A stretch of 64,000 bases of DNA. It comes from Tritrichomonas musculus. Its lineage: Eukaryota > Parabasalia > Tritrichomonadida > Tritrichomonadidae. The notes beneath the pieces are model-generated. The model was not told the DNA's origin, ran no database searches, and saw only the letters and a program-made list of their open reading frames with translations. Shown piece by piece: positions 38,901 to 49,000 of the stretch (position 1 is the stretch's first letter; each line of letters starts with the position of its first letter). Made by a program: the position numbers and the translations under genes. The stretch spans positions 682,001 to 746,000 of the forward strand of contig JAPFFF010000002.1 of assembly GCA_039105265.1 (NCBI GenBank), written 5' to 3'.

Positions 38901-40433
38901 CTCTCGCTCTACATTCCGCAGCTCGCGAGGAAGACAGACATCCGCTGGAAGGAGGAGATGCAGAAGGCTGGCAAGAGTCACGCCGGATCAACGAGCATCG
39001 TCGACTGGTTCTTGATGAAGAGAAGAAGCAGGCACCTCTCTTTCGAAGAGAGACAGGCAGGGAAAAACATCGAGCTCGTGCCAAAATCAAGCTTCATGCA
39101 CAACTTCAGCAGCAACGAAAACATAAACAAAACAGTGAATGACAGCAACTCGTCCAATTCTAATAATTTGAATTGTTCAACGAGCAGCTTAAAAAGTGAA
39201 GAATGTAATCGAGTAGAAAACGGCAGGTCTAACAGCTTGGATGGAAATTCATCTGACAGCTTTAATTTGAATTTAAATTGCACTCAAAACAGCACAAAGA
39301 GTCAGACCGTTTTTGGCAGCAATGCCATTAATATAAGCGTCAATTTGATCGACAACAACGACACAAGCGACAGCAACCTAAACAACGAGAGCAGCAGTGA
39401 AATCTCAACTAAAAACAGCAACCTAAACAACGAGAGCAGCAGTGGAATCTCAACTAAAAACAGCAACCTAAACAACGAGAGCAGCAGTGGAATCTCAACT
39501 AAAAACAGCAACCTAAACAACGAGAGCAGCAGTGAAATCTCAACTAAAAGCAGCAACCTAAACAACGAGAGCAGCAGTGAAATCTCAACTAAAAACAGCA
39601 ACCTAAACAACGAGAGCAGCAGTGAAATCTCAACTAAAAACAGCAACCTAAACAACGAGAGCAGCAGTGAAATCTCAACTAAAAACAGCAACCTAAACAA
39701 CGAGAGCAGCAGTGAAATCTCAACTAAAAACAGCAACCTAAACAACGAGAGCAGCAGTGAAATCTCAACTAAAAACAGCAACCTAAACAACGAGAGCAGC
39801 AGTGGAATCTCAACTAGCAGCAGCAAAGACGATCTTTGTCATGTTTCTCCACTTTCACAGGCGCCACTGTCGAAGCTGCCAGCAACGCCTCCTAGCCACA
39901 AGTCGTCCTTCTCCTTCTCTCCCAAATCGCACGCACAGGTTCCCACGAGGGCCCCCTCGTTCAGCATCCTCCTCGACCTCGACACGCTCGAGTCTGAGTG
40001 GCAGAAATTCATCAGTTTTCTCTCTCTTCAATTTGGCCGAATTGACACCGGAATCAATAGCAAATATGCCGGCTCAATTTTCTTTGAGTCGGTTGAAATG
40101 CTCAGAAATGTCACTATGAATAATTTATCGTCTTCTTTCAAAAGTGTCATAACCGCCGTGACTTTTTTAGCGGATCTTTTCGAGTCTGGAATGTGTTCAA
40201 TGGACCTCATTCAAATGGCTATCGTTTTGTCCGATAATAAACAGTTGATTAGGTTCTATGTAATCATTAATGCTTTCGCAATGAGAAACCTTTCTTTTCA
40301 CAAATTATGCAATGAAGATGAAGAATTCGCTTGGGTCAAATTTGAGGGAGCAATATTGAAAATGATAAGTTCTGAAGGAAACAACGAACTAGGAAGACTC
40401 TTCTTTCAGATTCAAAAGAAATTATTGGGATAA
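35964..40433 (+). CDS. Large repeat-bearing protein of unknown function, 1,489 aa
   Basis: N-terminal ~440 residues are helical (LFSFLHSNLPKLFDGMMSLL, LSLAFSFYSHVIDLDSSF) without a family I can name. Residues ~455-838 consist of about 48 copies of the 8-aa unit DNSNETTK (variant SNSNETTK), encoded by a 24-bp repeat. A middle helical domain follows (~870-1015, EELMLSTFKCSELLKWLEI-type helices). Next is a Ser/Asn-rich region with about ten copies of a 15-aa unit NSNLNNESSSEISTK (~1136-1285). The C-terminal helical domain is ~1325-1489. The architecture (two helical ends, long Asn/Ser/Thr spacers) suggests a large scaffold or regulator of GTPase type, as in some trichomonad families, but this is only a guess. 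The Asn-x-Thr/Ser sequons are numerous, yet no signal peptide is present, so the protein is probably cytoplasmic. Base composition is a mosaic: AT-rich ends and repeats, but GC-rich, differently biased codons at 37010-37290 and 38560-40090. Confidence 0.85.
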   Translation: MKQKYKFLLKHLPSDIESLSTSTSSKINEIRNSIIRCHRTVIFSRILFEEDKSIYGDYIPDASRLPSFVYNPKEIVPPKISPQLLQQTAYLFSFLHSNLPKLFDGMMSLLNKKDINSINESNFKKINSPTFYFLINSAIPSLFGYFSSKEYLSLAFSFYSHVIDLDSSFLTFKIIYPFFTAPWIFRYFESSLIPFFKSFSRDARVQQYFSSNEELKKKMRNKSDDFLNLTNTYANDLIDSFISNTPLLPQFFIAMIKMLGEKWNNKIIGNFLANELFRDMSFKFLTNFGYGDYREFLENVFFSIKNKIDLQVKLSIAFCSIKTTSFSSLEVPELFTFFGHRYINFICSIPEVLALEKAIKKVTTLPPSITGFTYETTPRFYLFLIKVFPKRYMPKRQKERNLIFKLDHAELPVNSDFERRYLQISTALVNQEQDLIQTLQKRQNNTKTSNTKENTKSNSNETTKDNSNETTKDNSNETTKDNSNETTKDNSNETTKDNSNETTKDNSNETTKDNSNKTTKDNSNETTKDNSNETTKSNSNETTKDNSNETTKDNSNETTKDNSNETTKDNSNETTKDNSNETTKDNSNETTKDNSNETTKDNSNETTKSNSNETTKDNSNETTKDNSNETTKDNSNETTKDNSNETTKDNSNETTKDNSNETTKDNSNETTKDNSNETTKSNSNETTKDNSNETTKDNSNETTKDNSNETTKDNSNETTKDNSNETTKDNSNETTKSNSNETTKDNSNETTKDNSNETTKDNSNETTKDNSNETTKDNSNETTKDNSNETTKDNSNETTKDNSNETTKDNSNETTKDNSNETTKDNSNETTKSNSNETKKNISANINNCGENSENLSLSLCDDSETVSESFLSTPYEFSKELHYEEDFVNYTLARCVDDLIFQAEAFEEIMLSTFKCSELLKWLEIAREHECVVMMPVANIAVKQAFMRGYEDVEVAFNHASSLFKGSTIIMKEQYLALLSLYIPQLARKTDIRWKEEMQKAGKSHAGSTSIVDWFLMKRRSRHLSFEERQAGKNIELVPKSSFMHNFSSNENINKTVNDSNSSNSNNLNCSTSSLKSEECNRVENGRSNSLDGNSSDSFNLNLNCTQNSTKSQTVFGSNAINISVNLIDNNDTSDSNLNNESSSEISTKNSNLNNESSSGISTKNSNLNNESSSGISTKNSNLNNESSSEISTKSSNLNNESSSEISTKNSNLNNESSSEISTKNSNLNNESSSEISTKNSNLNNESSSEISTKNSNLNNESSSEISTKNSNLNNESSSGISTSSSKDDLCHVSPLSQAPLSKLPATPPSHKSSFSFSPKSHAQVPTRAPSFSILLDLDTLESEWQKFISFLSLQFGRIDTGINSKYAGSIFFESVEMLRNVTMNNLSSSFKSVITAVTFLADLFESGMCSMDLIQMAIVLSDNKQLIRFYVIINAFAMRNLSFHKLCNEDEEFAWVKFEGAILKMISSEGNNELGRLFFQIQKKLLG
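37328..38480 (+). repeat. 24-bp coding minisatellite (~48 copies)
   Basis: The unit GATAATTCAAATGAAACAAC plus AAAA occurs in near-perfect tandem, encoding DNSNETTK. Variants AGTAATTC (Ser for Asp) recur every 6-10 units, and GATAACTC occurs occasionally. All six frames are nearly open because the unit is a multiple of 3 without stops, so the other-frame and minus-strand frames are artefacts. It is likely unstable in length between strains. Confidence 0.97.
39369..39818 (+). repeat. 45-bp coding minisatellite (10 copies)
   Basis: The unit AACAGCAACCTAAACAACGA plus 25 more bases encodes NSNLNNESSSEISTK. Ten units with exact 45-bp period; units 2, 3 and 10 have Gly instead of Glu, and unit 5 starts with Ser. 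It is GC-richer than the 24-bp array upstream in the same gene. Confidence 0.95.
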
Positions 40434-41924
40434 TAATATTATTTTTGAGAAATTAAAAATTGAAGAGAAATTAATATAATTAAGAGTTATTCTCCCACAA
40501 GACATTATTTTGATGATTTTATTTTCAATAATATATAATCAACTTATTTGATGAATATTTATAATCATGAGAATAGCATTTGTTAATAATCGAAATTGAT
40601 GAATTAGCTCAATTTTTCTTTTTTACTTGCACTGTACTTACATGCATTATAAGAAAATATTTGTATTGAAAGAGGATCCGACTCCTTGTTGTCAGCCTTT
40701 TTGATATTTCTGATAACATTTGGGAGTTTATATTTTAATATAATAATTTATATTTATATTACTTTTTTTTAACAGGATGGATTTTAAAATATTTATTTTG
40801 ATAATAAGATAAAAACATTTTTACAAATTGAATAAAACCCCTAACATTACCGTTTACAATTTTTCATCGATACCTGCAAAATATTTTTATCTCAACAAAA
40901 TATTATGGGACTGTTTCACCAATGTATTCAATTTTTCACTTACATTGAATACTGTTTCACCAAGTTATCATTTTTTGAGAAGGTGAAATAATATAGTATC
41001 ACTAATTGATAGAGAAAAAATATCATTTTTCCTCTCAAAAACATATCACTAAAAAATGTTAAGTGCTACAGCATTTATAGAGTCAGAAGTCCAAAAATAT
41101 ATATATTAATTAGGGTTCCATGGAGATTATAATGACGCAATTTTTATCCAAAAATTCCTTTTTCACGCGCAATATCTAATTTAGTCGCAACAAACCCCAC
41201 GAGAAAAAAGTTCGAAAGCACGCGGGTATTATAGACAATCGAATTTTACATCAAACTTTGCGATATAAATTTCCAATTCGTATATTTTTAGATCAGTGAT
41301 TTATATCTAATAATTAATTTTCTTGGTTCGCTGTTGGAATAAAAAGTAAAAGATCCTCAAATAATATTCTTTATCATTTTTTACATATTATACTAGCTTC
41401 AAGCGTTATAGAAAACGTTCTGAAATTATACAATTCATCAATAATATTCATAAATTAATCAGTAAATTGCTAATAAAAATATATTAAATTTTACATATGC
41501 GCATTAATATTTGAAAATATATAAACCATTTTCTCTTATTTTATTTTTTTGATGGAGAAAAATGAAGATTTCGATTAAATCAAAACTTATTATAAACGTA
41601 TTTGGTATTTAACCTAGATATGTTGCTATATTTTTTTAAATTATTTTGTTTTTTATATATTTAAGTAGTATATGTTTTGCTTTTATTAGAAAAAATGAAA
41701 TAATATTTTGAGATTTCAACGTTTTAAAATTATGCTTTTTTCTTATAATTTATTTAAATTTTTCAATAACTTATATAAATTGAGGAAGCTTTAATTCAAT
41801 TTTTTGAGTAATATTAATTCTTAAACTTTTTATGATGTTTTTATTGAATGGAGTTTAAGAATTATTGAGATGGACGATAAATCCTTTTGAAATTTTGTTT
41901 CTAATTTTATTCAAAAAGTTGATA
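40434..41924. other. Gene-free AT-rich region
   Basis: No coding region or RNA gene is recognised. CACCAA-containing TGTTTCACCAA occurs twice near 40913 and 40967. A somewhat GC-richer patch (CACGCGCAATATC ... CACGCGGGTATT) lies at 41163-41230 without identifiable function. Confidence 0.5.
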
Positions 41925-41934
41925 GTTTTCTGTA

Positions 41935-44328
41935 CCGTCTTTATGTAAATCTCAGACATTATTCAATATTCTCAGACATAATTGAGAAAAAGTTTTCAAA
42001 AAATAGAAAATTATTTCAAATTAATTTGAGAAGTAATTCAAATGTATAGAAAATCATAAAATATGTCTGATATTAAAAACATATAAACATCTCAAATAAA
42101 CGATCACATGCATTGAATTTTGAAATAAAAATCGATCATGACCTTTAATCACATCACAATTCTAAGGTGATGACTGATCAAAGACCTATTGAATGGCTCC
42201 CAGAAGAGCTGAAAGCTCTTTCACCTCTTCAGATGCAAATATGTGAAGCTAGAGCTAACTCAATTTCAACAAATTATAGTGAACTTGCAAAGCAATTTGG
42301 TCTGACCTCACAATCTTCAATTAGTACATGTATAAAAAGGACTATATCTGGCAATTATTGGGATGATAAGACTGGTGGTGGACCATTAGCGTATCTATCA
42401 GATTCACAAACTCTACGGTTCTTTGAAAAAGTTAATCAATATGGAGCAGACTTGAATTGTTTAAAAACAATTCAAGCTTACTCCATAGCATATGAACTCA
42501 GACATGACCAGTATTTGAGAGCTTTTTACTTACTTAACAAAATGAATATTAAATTTCATAATTTTAAAGGTCTCCCTGGCGATCTTCAACGTTTTGTTAA
42601 CTCTTTAATGGCATATCCGCCGTCAGAACAATGGCTTTATACGTTTTGCCAAAAGCACGAAATAATATTAAAAAATCAAGAAACATTGGAAGCACTCAGA
42701 AGATCTCATGGAAAAAAATCTATTATAAATTGTTTTTATTCAAAAAACCAGCAAATTTTCAGAAAAGATCCACGTTTGATATGGAACGTGGATGAGACTA
42801 GCTCAGCTTCTAATAAAAAGTACAAGGTTTTATGCCAAAAAGAAATGTTACCATTAACAGAAATAGAAAATTTAAGCGAGCACTATACCGGACTTTTCCC
42901 TTTTAATGCAAGTGGAAATAAATTAATGCCAACTATAATTTTACCTAATATTTGTTATTTACCAAACGAATTGAAAGGTTTACAAGCCCACTTTTTCAGT
43001 CAAAAAAGTGGCTGGATGACCAATTTTTTATGGAACGCATTTTCTATATTCTTTTCTCATGACATATCAAAATTCAGATTATCACTACCAGTCGAGATTA
43101 GATGGGATGAAATATTATTATTGGTGGATTGCCACGGATCGAGGATTAGTTCTTTCGCAATCGAATATTTAAAAATTTTTAATATTACTTTAATCACTTT
43201 ACCTTCACATACAACACATATTCTGCAACCTTTCGATGTTTGTGTTGCTAAAAGTCTCAAAAGTCGAATTTCAAAATACTCATATAGTCCTATATATAAT
43301 ATTCAAGCAATAAATTTTAATTCAAAAAGAAAAAAAGTACGATATTTAACGGTTTTATCAATGATAGATGCTTGGTCAAGCTTAGATCCTCAGATTTTAA
43401 GAAATGGTTTTTATTATACAGGAATTTATCCTTTTAACCCAAAAATGGGCCTAAACAGTAAATACGTAACCGAAAATATAAACGATCAAGAAATTTTTCA
43501 AAGCAAACGAAATACATTTGATATTTCTAATAGGAATTTGTCATCAAATGATGAAAGATTACGAATAGGAAATCATTATTACAATCAGAACTTTTTAAAC
43601 GTTGATCAAATTCCGAAACCAGATAAAAATAATGTAAATTTTTATTTATATTCTCAAACAAATATTAGTTCTGGTAAGGTCTTATCTTCAGTTCCAGCAA
43701 TGATATCATTAAATATGCTTGGCAATTTATCAATATTATATTAATTTACTACATTTAAGCATTATTTAAAAAGAAATCTCAATTTTCATTTGCTCTTATT
43801 TTTAACCTTTTTTTAGTTTTTATTTTTAATTGAATATCCTTTCCTAATTTAAAACTTAAGAAGCTGACAGACATTATTATTCCAAATATTTATGAAATAT
43901 CTAAGATATGAATAAAAAATTAAAACTTGCTTTTATTATTTGCTCTAAAAGAAAGAAATACTCTTTATAAAATTTATTTTAATGATTAAATTGCAAAAAA
44001 ATCATTTTATTATTTCTGAAGGGATAGAATTTTGAATAGTATCGGAAAAAAATTGAATGCTGCCAAAAAAATTTTCAATTCTGCCAAAAATAATTTTGAT
44101 AGCTGTTAAAAAAAATTCAAAGAATTAAAAAAAAATTCAAACAAACATTGATTTTTATTCAACTTTACTATTTAATAATAATAATAAATTGCAAATACGT
44201 GTTGTTTATAATTAATATTAAATTTGAATTAAAAGAAAAAAAATTAAATAAATTTTCACAATTTTTTGAATAATATCTCAAAAATGTCTGAGATTAATTG
44301 AATGTGTATGAGATTCAAATATTGACGG
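41935..44328. mobile_element. Pogo-like (Tc1/mariner superfamily) transposon, 2.39 kb
   Basis: The left end is CCGTCTTTATGTAAATCTCA. The right end, read inward, is CCGTCAATATTTGAATCTCA. Similarity continues imperfectly for about 70 bp with repeated TCTCAGACAT motifs. It is flanked by TA on both sides (41933-41934, 44329-44330), the superfamily's target duplication. It carries one uninterrupted 525-aa transposase gene on the plus strand. The ends have diverged from each other, so it may be somewhat old or simply have imperfect termini, but the gene is open. Confidence 0.88.
42167..43744 (+). CDS. Pogo/Tigger-like DDE transposase, 525 aa
   Basis: It catalyses excision and insertion of the surrounding TA-targeting element. 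Residues ~25-60 form a helix-turn-helix of psq/CENP-B type (YSELAKQFGLTSQSSISTCI). The DDE_1 core has Asp209 (IWNVDETS), Asp321 (LLLVDCHGSR) and a third Asp at 357 (HILQPFDV), the usual DDD pattern of pogo-like enzymes, with the LPSHTTHILQP signature before it. Length matches the family (450-600 aa). The frame is uninterrupted. The start is ATG-ATG 232 bp inside the left end of the element; the second ATG is equally possible. The protein acts in the nucleus. Confidence 0.92.
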   Translation: MMTDQRPIEWLPEELKALSPLQMQICEARANSISTNYSELAKQFGLTSQSSISTCIKRTISGNYWDDKTGGGPLAYLSDSQTLRFFEKVNQYGADLNCLKTIQAYSIAYELRHDQYLRAFYLLNKMNIKFHNFKGLPGDLQRFVNSLMAYPPSEQWLYTFCQKHEIILKNQETLEALRRSHGKKSIINCFYSKNQQIFRKDPRLIWNVDETSSASNKKYKVLCQKEMLPLTEIENLSEHYTGLFPFNASGNKLMPTIILPNICYLPNELKGLQAHFFSQKSGWMTNFLWNAFSIFFSHDISKFRLSLPVEIRWDEILLLVDCHGSRISSFAIEYLKIFNITLITLPSHTTHILQPFDVCVAKSLKSRISKYSYSPIYNIQAINFNSKRKKVRYLTVLSMIDAWSSLDPQILRNGFYYTGIYPFNPKMGLNSKYVTENINDQEIFQSKRNTFDISNRNLSSNDERLRIGNHYYNQNFLNVDQIPKPDKNNVNFYLYSQTNISSGKVLSSVPAMISLNMLGNLSILY

Positions 44329-44813
44329 TAGTATTAGCCAACCGTCATAGCTCACAATTTTTTGTGAGAAAATATCATGTATAGTAAGACGATAAACGAG
44401 TAAACATCAGAAAAACCGGTCGACATCGTAAACTTTTTCATAAAATCGCACTCAAATATTTCATAAAGATGTTCAAAATTGAATGAAAAATGATATTGAA
44501 AAGGCTCTCAAATATAACTCAAATATCTTTTTAAAAAGTTCTAAAATATTTTTAAAATTTTATAATGTCTACCGGTTTTTGAATAAGCATCATAGAAAAG
44601 TATTCAGAGTATTTCTATGAGTTTAATGAAAAAGTTGATGATGTCGACCAGTTTTTCGTGATGTCGACCGGTTTATCGTCAAACTATAGCAGAATTTCAT
44701 TTATCTTCTGAATTTTTCTGAACTTAAATGAATGAAGTGAAAAATAATAGAAAATAATAGAAAAAATGATCGTTAAAATTTTATTAATGTTTTAAAAATA
44801 TTTTGGAAAATAA

Positions 44814-45410
44814 TTATTCTTTTTGAATGGAATAAATATTTCCCATTCTAATTCCTAATTCTTCATTTAGCAAATCATCAGATTTGATATAGTTCTTTTT
44901 TCCATAAACAAATTTCAGATGAGAAAAGAGGCGCTCTACTGCAGCCCCGCTGCAAAGCATATTTATTATCCTTATATACAATTTATTCCAAAATTCAAAT
45001 GGATCAGTTTCTCCAAAATTTATATAAAAGGATTTGAATATTGTATAATAATAGAAAATATAATTGAGCAAAGTGCATTAATTGAAATCTGATATGAGGC
45101 TAAAAAATCAGCAATCATATCTAATATTTGATTATTAGACATTTCGAAATACTATTTAAATTCTATACATTGTTCGCATTTTTCTTATTGTGCATAATGA
45201 CTGTTTTCGTTAGTAAAAAATAGCGTTTTCTTTTTTTCTTTACAAAAAGGAAAATAACTGTAAACTAATGGATGCCCAACATATATAATTCCATATTTAG
45301 CAAATTTTTTAACATTTGCTTTGAAATGTGGTTTGATATTTGCATTATCAATTGAGAATAGCATTTTTATTAATAATTCGCTTCCAGCTGGGAGAGTCGT
45401 TAAAGAAAAA
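44814..45410 (-). pseudogene. hAT transposase remnant (N-part fragment plus C-terminal dimerisation domain)
   Basis: The frame at 44814-45071 encodes LCSGAAVERLFSHLKFVYGK, then LLNEELGIRMG. This is the hAT C-terminal dimerisation signature (SaasvERlFS followed by a basic segment and an Ile-Arg-x-N end). Upstream, to about 45.41 kb, fragments in other frames include a stretch ending HYAQ-stop-EKCEQC and one starting MSNNQILDMIADFL. The RNase H-like catalytic core is absent, so the gene was internally deleted and has further stops and a frame change. It cannot make transposase; movement would need a helper element. Confidence 0.8.
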
Positions 45411-45777
45411 AATGAAAATTTTCATAAAATTAATAAAAAAATATTTTTTTTGCGAATACAATGAAAAATGATATATTATTAGTTATACTTTTATTATTAT
45501 TTATAATTAACAAATAAACATTTATAAATATAAATATAAATCTTTGCATATATTTTGAGATATAGTTAAATTTATTTCTTGGTTTTACTTTCAATTCAAA
45601 ATATATTCTCAAAATATACGGGCTTAATTGAAATTAATTTGAATGGATAAATGACGGTTGGCTAATACTAGTTTTCTTATATCTATAAATCTAACTCAAC
45701 ACAAATATGATCAGCGATTAACAATTTTTTACGACTTCAGATACTCAATTTGCATACAGCCGAATCAATAGAATCTA

Positions 45778-46077
45778 ATGGAAATCGAATTTGTTTATGA
45801 AAAAGAAGAAGATGATGATGAAAATGAAAAAGAAGAAGAAGATGATGAAAATGAAAAAGAAGAAGATGATGATGAAAATGAAAAAGAAGATGATGAAAAT
45901 GAAGAAAAAGAAGAAGATGATGATGAAAATGAAAAAGAAGATGATGAAAATGAAAAAGAAGAAGATGATGATGAAAATGAAAAAGAAGAAGAAGATGATG
46001 AAAATGAAGAAAAAGAAGAAGAAGAAGATGATGAAAATGAAGAAAAAGAAAAAGAAGAAGAAAATGATGAAAATTAA
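45778..46077 (+). CDS. Acidic Glu/Asp/Asn/Lys repeat protein, 99 aa, probably decayed
   Basis: It starts MEIEFVYEKEEDDDENEKEE and continues as a polymer of Glu, Asp, Asn and Lys to a TAA. The first nine residues are unique sequence; everything after is the satellite. The acidic frame continues past the stop for more than 5.8 kb without a change of phase but is cut by several TAA and one TGA. This frame contains no further ATG, so 45778 is the only start from which the acidic reading could be made. It may be a short acidic protein, a decayed huge one, or simply satellite behind a chance ATG. No function can be given. Confidence 0.35.
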   Translation: MEIEFVYEKEEDDDENEKEEEDDENEKEEDDDENEKEDDENEEKEEDDDENEKEDDENEKEEDDDENEKEEEDDENEEKEEEEDDENEEKEKEEENDEN

Positions 46078-49000
46078 AATGAAAAAGAAGAAGAAAATGA
46101 AGAAGAAGATGATGAAAATTAAAATGAAAAAGAAGAAGAAAATGAAGAAGAAGATGATGATGAAAATGAAAAAGAAGAAGATGATGATGAAAATGAAGAA
46201 AAAGAAGAAGAAGAAGAAAATGAAGAAGAAGAAGATGATGATGAAAATGAAGAAAAAGAAGAAGAAGAAGAAAATGAATAATAAGAAGAAGATGATGAAA
46301 ATTAAAATGAAAAAGAAGAAGAAAATGAAGAAGAAGATGATGAAAATGAAGAAGAAGAAGAAGAAAATGAAGAAGAAGAAGAAAATGAAGAAGAAGAAGA
46401 TGATGAAAATGGAAAAGAAGAAGATGATGATGAAAATGAAAATGAAAAAGAAGAAGAAAATGAAGAAGAAGATGATGATGAAAATGAAGAAGAAGAAAAA
46501 GAAAATGAAGAAGAAGATGATGATGAAAATGAAAAAGAAGAAGAAGAAGATGATGAAAATGAAAAAGAAGAAGAAGATGATGAAAATGAAAAAGAAGAAG
46601 AAGATGATGAAAATGAAGAAAAAGAAGAAGGTGATGAAAATGAAAAAGAAGAAGAAGATGATGAAAATGAAAAAGAAGAAGAAGATGATGAAAATGAAGA
46701 AAAAGAAGAAGAAGATGATGAAAATGAAGAAAAAGAAGAAGGTGATGAAAATGAAAAAGAAGAAGAAGATGATGAAAATGAAGAAAAAGAAGAAGAAGAT
46801 GATGAAAATGAAGAAAAAGAAGAAGGTGATGAAAATGAAAAAGAAGAAGAAGATGATGAAAATGAAGAAAAAGAAGAAGAAGATGATGAAAATGAAGAAA
46901 AAGAAAAAGAAGAAGAAAATGAAGAAGAAGATGATGAAAATTAAAATGAAAAAGAAGAAGAAAATGAAGAAGAAGATGATGAAAATGAAGAAGAAGAAGA
47001 TGATGAAAATGAAAAAGAAGAAGATGATGATGAAAATGAAAAAGAAGATGATGAAAATGAAGAAAAAGAAGAAGGTGATGAAAATGAAAAAGAAGAAGAA
47101 GATGATGAAAATGAAGAAGAAGAAGATGATGAAAATGAAGAAAAAGAAGAAGAAGATGATGAAAATGAAGAAAAAGAAAAAGAAGAAGAAAAAGAAGAAG
47201 AAGATGATGAAAATTAAAATGAAAAAGAAGAAGAAAATGAAGAAGAAGATGATGAAAATTAAAATGAAAAAGAAGAAGAAAATGAAGAAGAAGATGATGA
47301 TGAAAATGAAAAAGAAGAAGATGATGATGAAAATGAAGAAAAAGAAGAAGAAGAAGAAAATGAAGAAGAAGAAGATGATGATGAAAATGAAGAAAATGAA
47401 GAAGAAGAAGATGATGATGAAAATTAAAATGAAAAAGAAGAAGAAAATGAAGAAGAAGATGATGAAAATGAAAAAGAAGAAGAAGATGATGAAAATGAAA
47501 ATGAAAAAGAAGAAGAAAATGATTCAAATGAAAAAGAAGAAGAAGAAGATGATGATGAAAATTAAAATGAAAAAGAAGAAGAAAATGAAGAAGAAGATGA
47601 TGAAAATGAAAAAGAAGAAGAAGATGATGAAAATGAAAAAGAAGAAGATGATGATGAAAATGAAGAAAATGAAGAAGAAGAAGATGATGATGAAAATTAA
47701 AATGAAAAAGAAGAAGAAAATGAAGAAGAAGATGATGAAAATGGAAAAGAAGAAGAAGATGATGAAAATGAAAATGAAGAAGAAGAAGAAAATGATTCAA
47801 ATGAAAAAGAAGAAGAAGAAGATGATTCAAATGGAAAAGAAGAAGAAGATGATGAAAATGAAGAAAATGAAGAAGAAGAAGATGATGATGAAAATTAAAA
47901 TGAAAAAGAAGAAGAAAATGAAGAAGAAGATGATGAAAATGGAAAAGAAGAAGAAGATGATGAAAATGAAAAAGAAGAAGATGATGATGAAAATGAAGAA
48001 AATGAAGAAGAAGAAGATGATGATGAAAATTAAAATGAAAAAGAAGAAGAAAATGAAGAAGAAGATGATGAAAATGAAAAAGAAGAAGAAGATGATGAAA
48101 ATGAAAATGAAAAAGAAGAAGAAAATGATTCAAATGAAAAAGAAGAAGAAGAAGATGATGATGAAAATTAAAATGAAAAAGAAGAAGAAAATGAAGAAGA
48201 AGATGATGAAAATGAAAAAGAAGAAGAAAATGATGAAAATGAAAATGAAGAAGAAGAAGAAAATGATTCAAATGAAAAAGAAGAAGAAGAAGATGATTCA
48301 AATGGAAAAGAAGAAGAAGATGATGAAAATGAAAATGAAAATGAAGAAGAAGATGATGAAAATGAAAAAGAAGAAGAAGAAGATGAAAATGCAAATGAAG
48401 AAGAAGAAGATTAAAATGAAGTAGAAGAAGAAGAAAATGAAAATGAAAAAGAAGAAGAAGATGATGAAAATGGAAAAGAAGAAGAAGATGATGAAAATGA
48501 AAAAGAAGAAGAAAATGATGAAAATGGAAAAGAAGAAGAAGATGATGAAAATGAAAAAGAAGAAGAAAATGAAGAAGAAGATGATGAAAATGAAAATGAA
48601 AAAGAAGAAGAAGATGATGAAAATGAAAAAGAAGAAGAAGATGATGAAAATGAAAAAGAAGAAGAAGATGATGAAAATGAAAAAGAAGAAGATGATGATG
48701 AAAATGGAAAAGAAGAAGAAGATGATGAAAATGGAAAAGAAGAAGAAGATGATGAAAATGGAAAAGAAGAAGAAGATGATGAAAATGGAAAAGAAGAAGA
48801 AGATGATGAAAATGAAAAAGAAGAAGAAGATGATGAAAATGAAAAAGAAGAAGAAGATGATGAAAATGGAAAAGAAGAAGAAGATGATGAAAATGAAAAA
48901 GAAGAAGAAAATGAAGAAGAAGATGATGAAAATGAAAATGAAGAAGAAGAAGAAAATGATTCAAATGAAAAAGAAGAAGAAGAAGATGATTCAAATGGAA

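Larger units (their letters stand above)
41933..45670. mobile_element. hAT element, internally deleted and split by a pogo-like insertion
   Basis: The right end reads inward TAGTATTAGCCAACCGTCAT. The same 20 bases start at 44329, and their first TA also stands at 41933-41934, on the other side of the pogo-like element. The outer flanks are GTTTTCTG (41925-41932) and GTTTTCTT (45671-45678), an 8-bp target duplication with one difference, as expected for hAT. Thus the hAT was there first and the pogo-like element later inserted at its terminal TA. Excluding the insertion the hAT is ~1.34 kb, too short for an intact transposase, and it holds only gene remnants. Confidence 0.8.

Noticed and set aside
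38565-39826. Minus-strand frames opposite the GC-rich part and 45-bp repeat of the large gene
   Set aside because: They are shadows of a GC-rich coding strand and have no recognisable domain.
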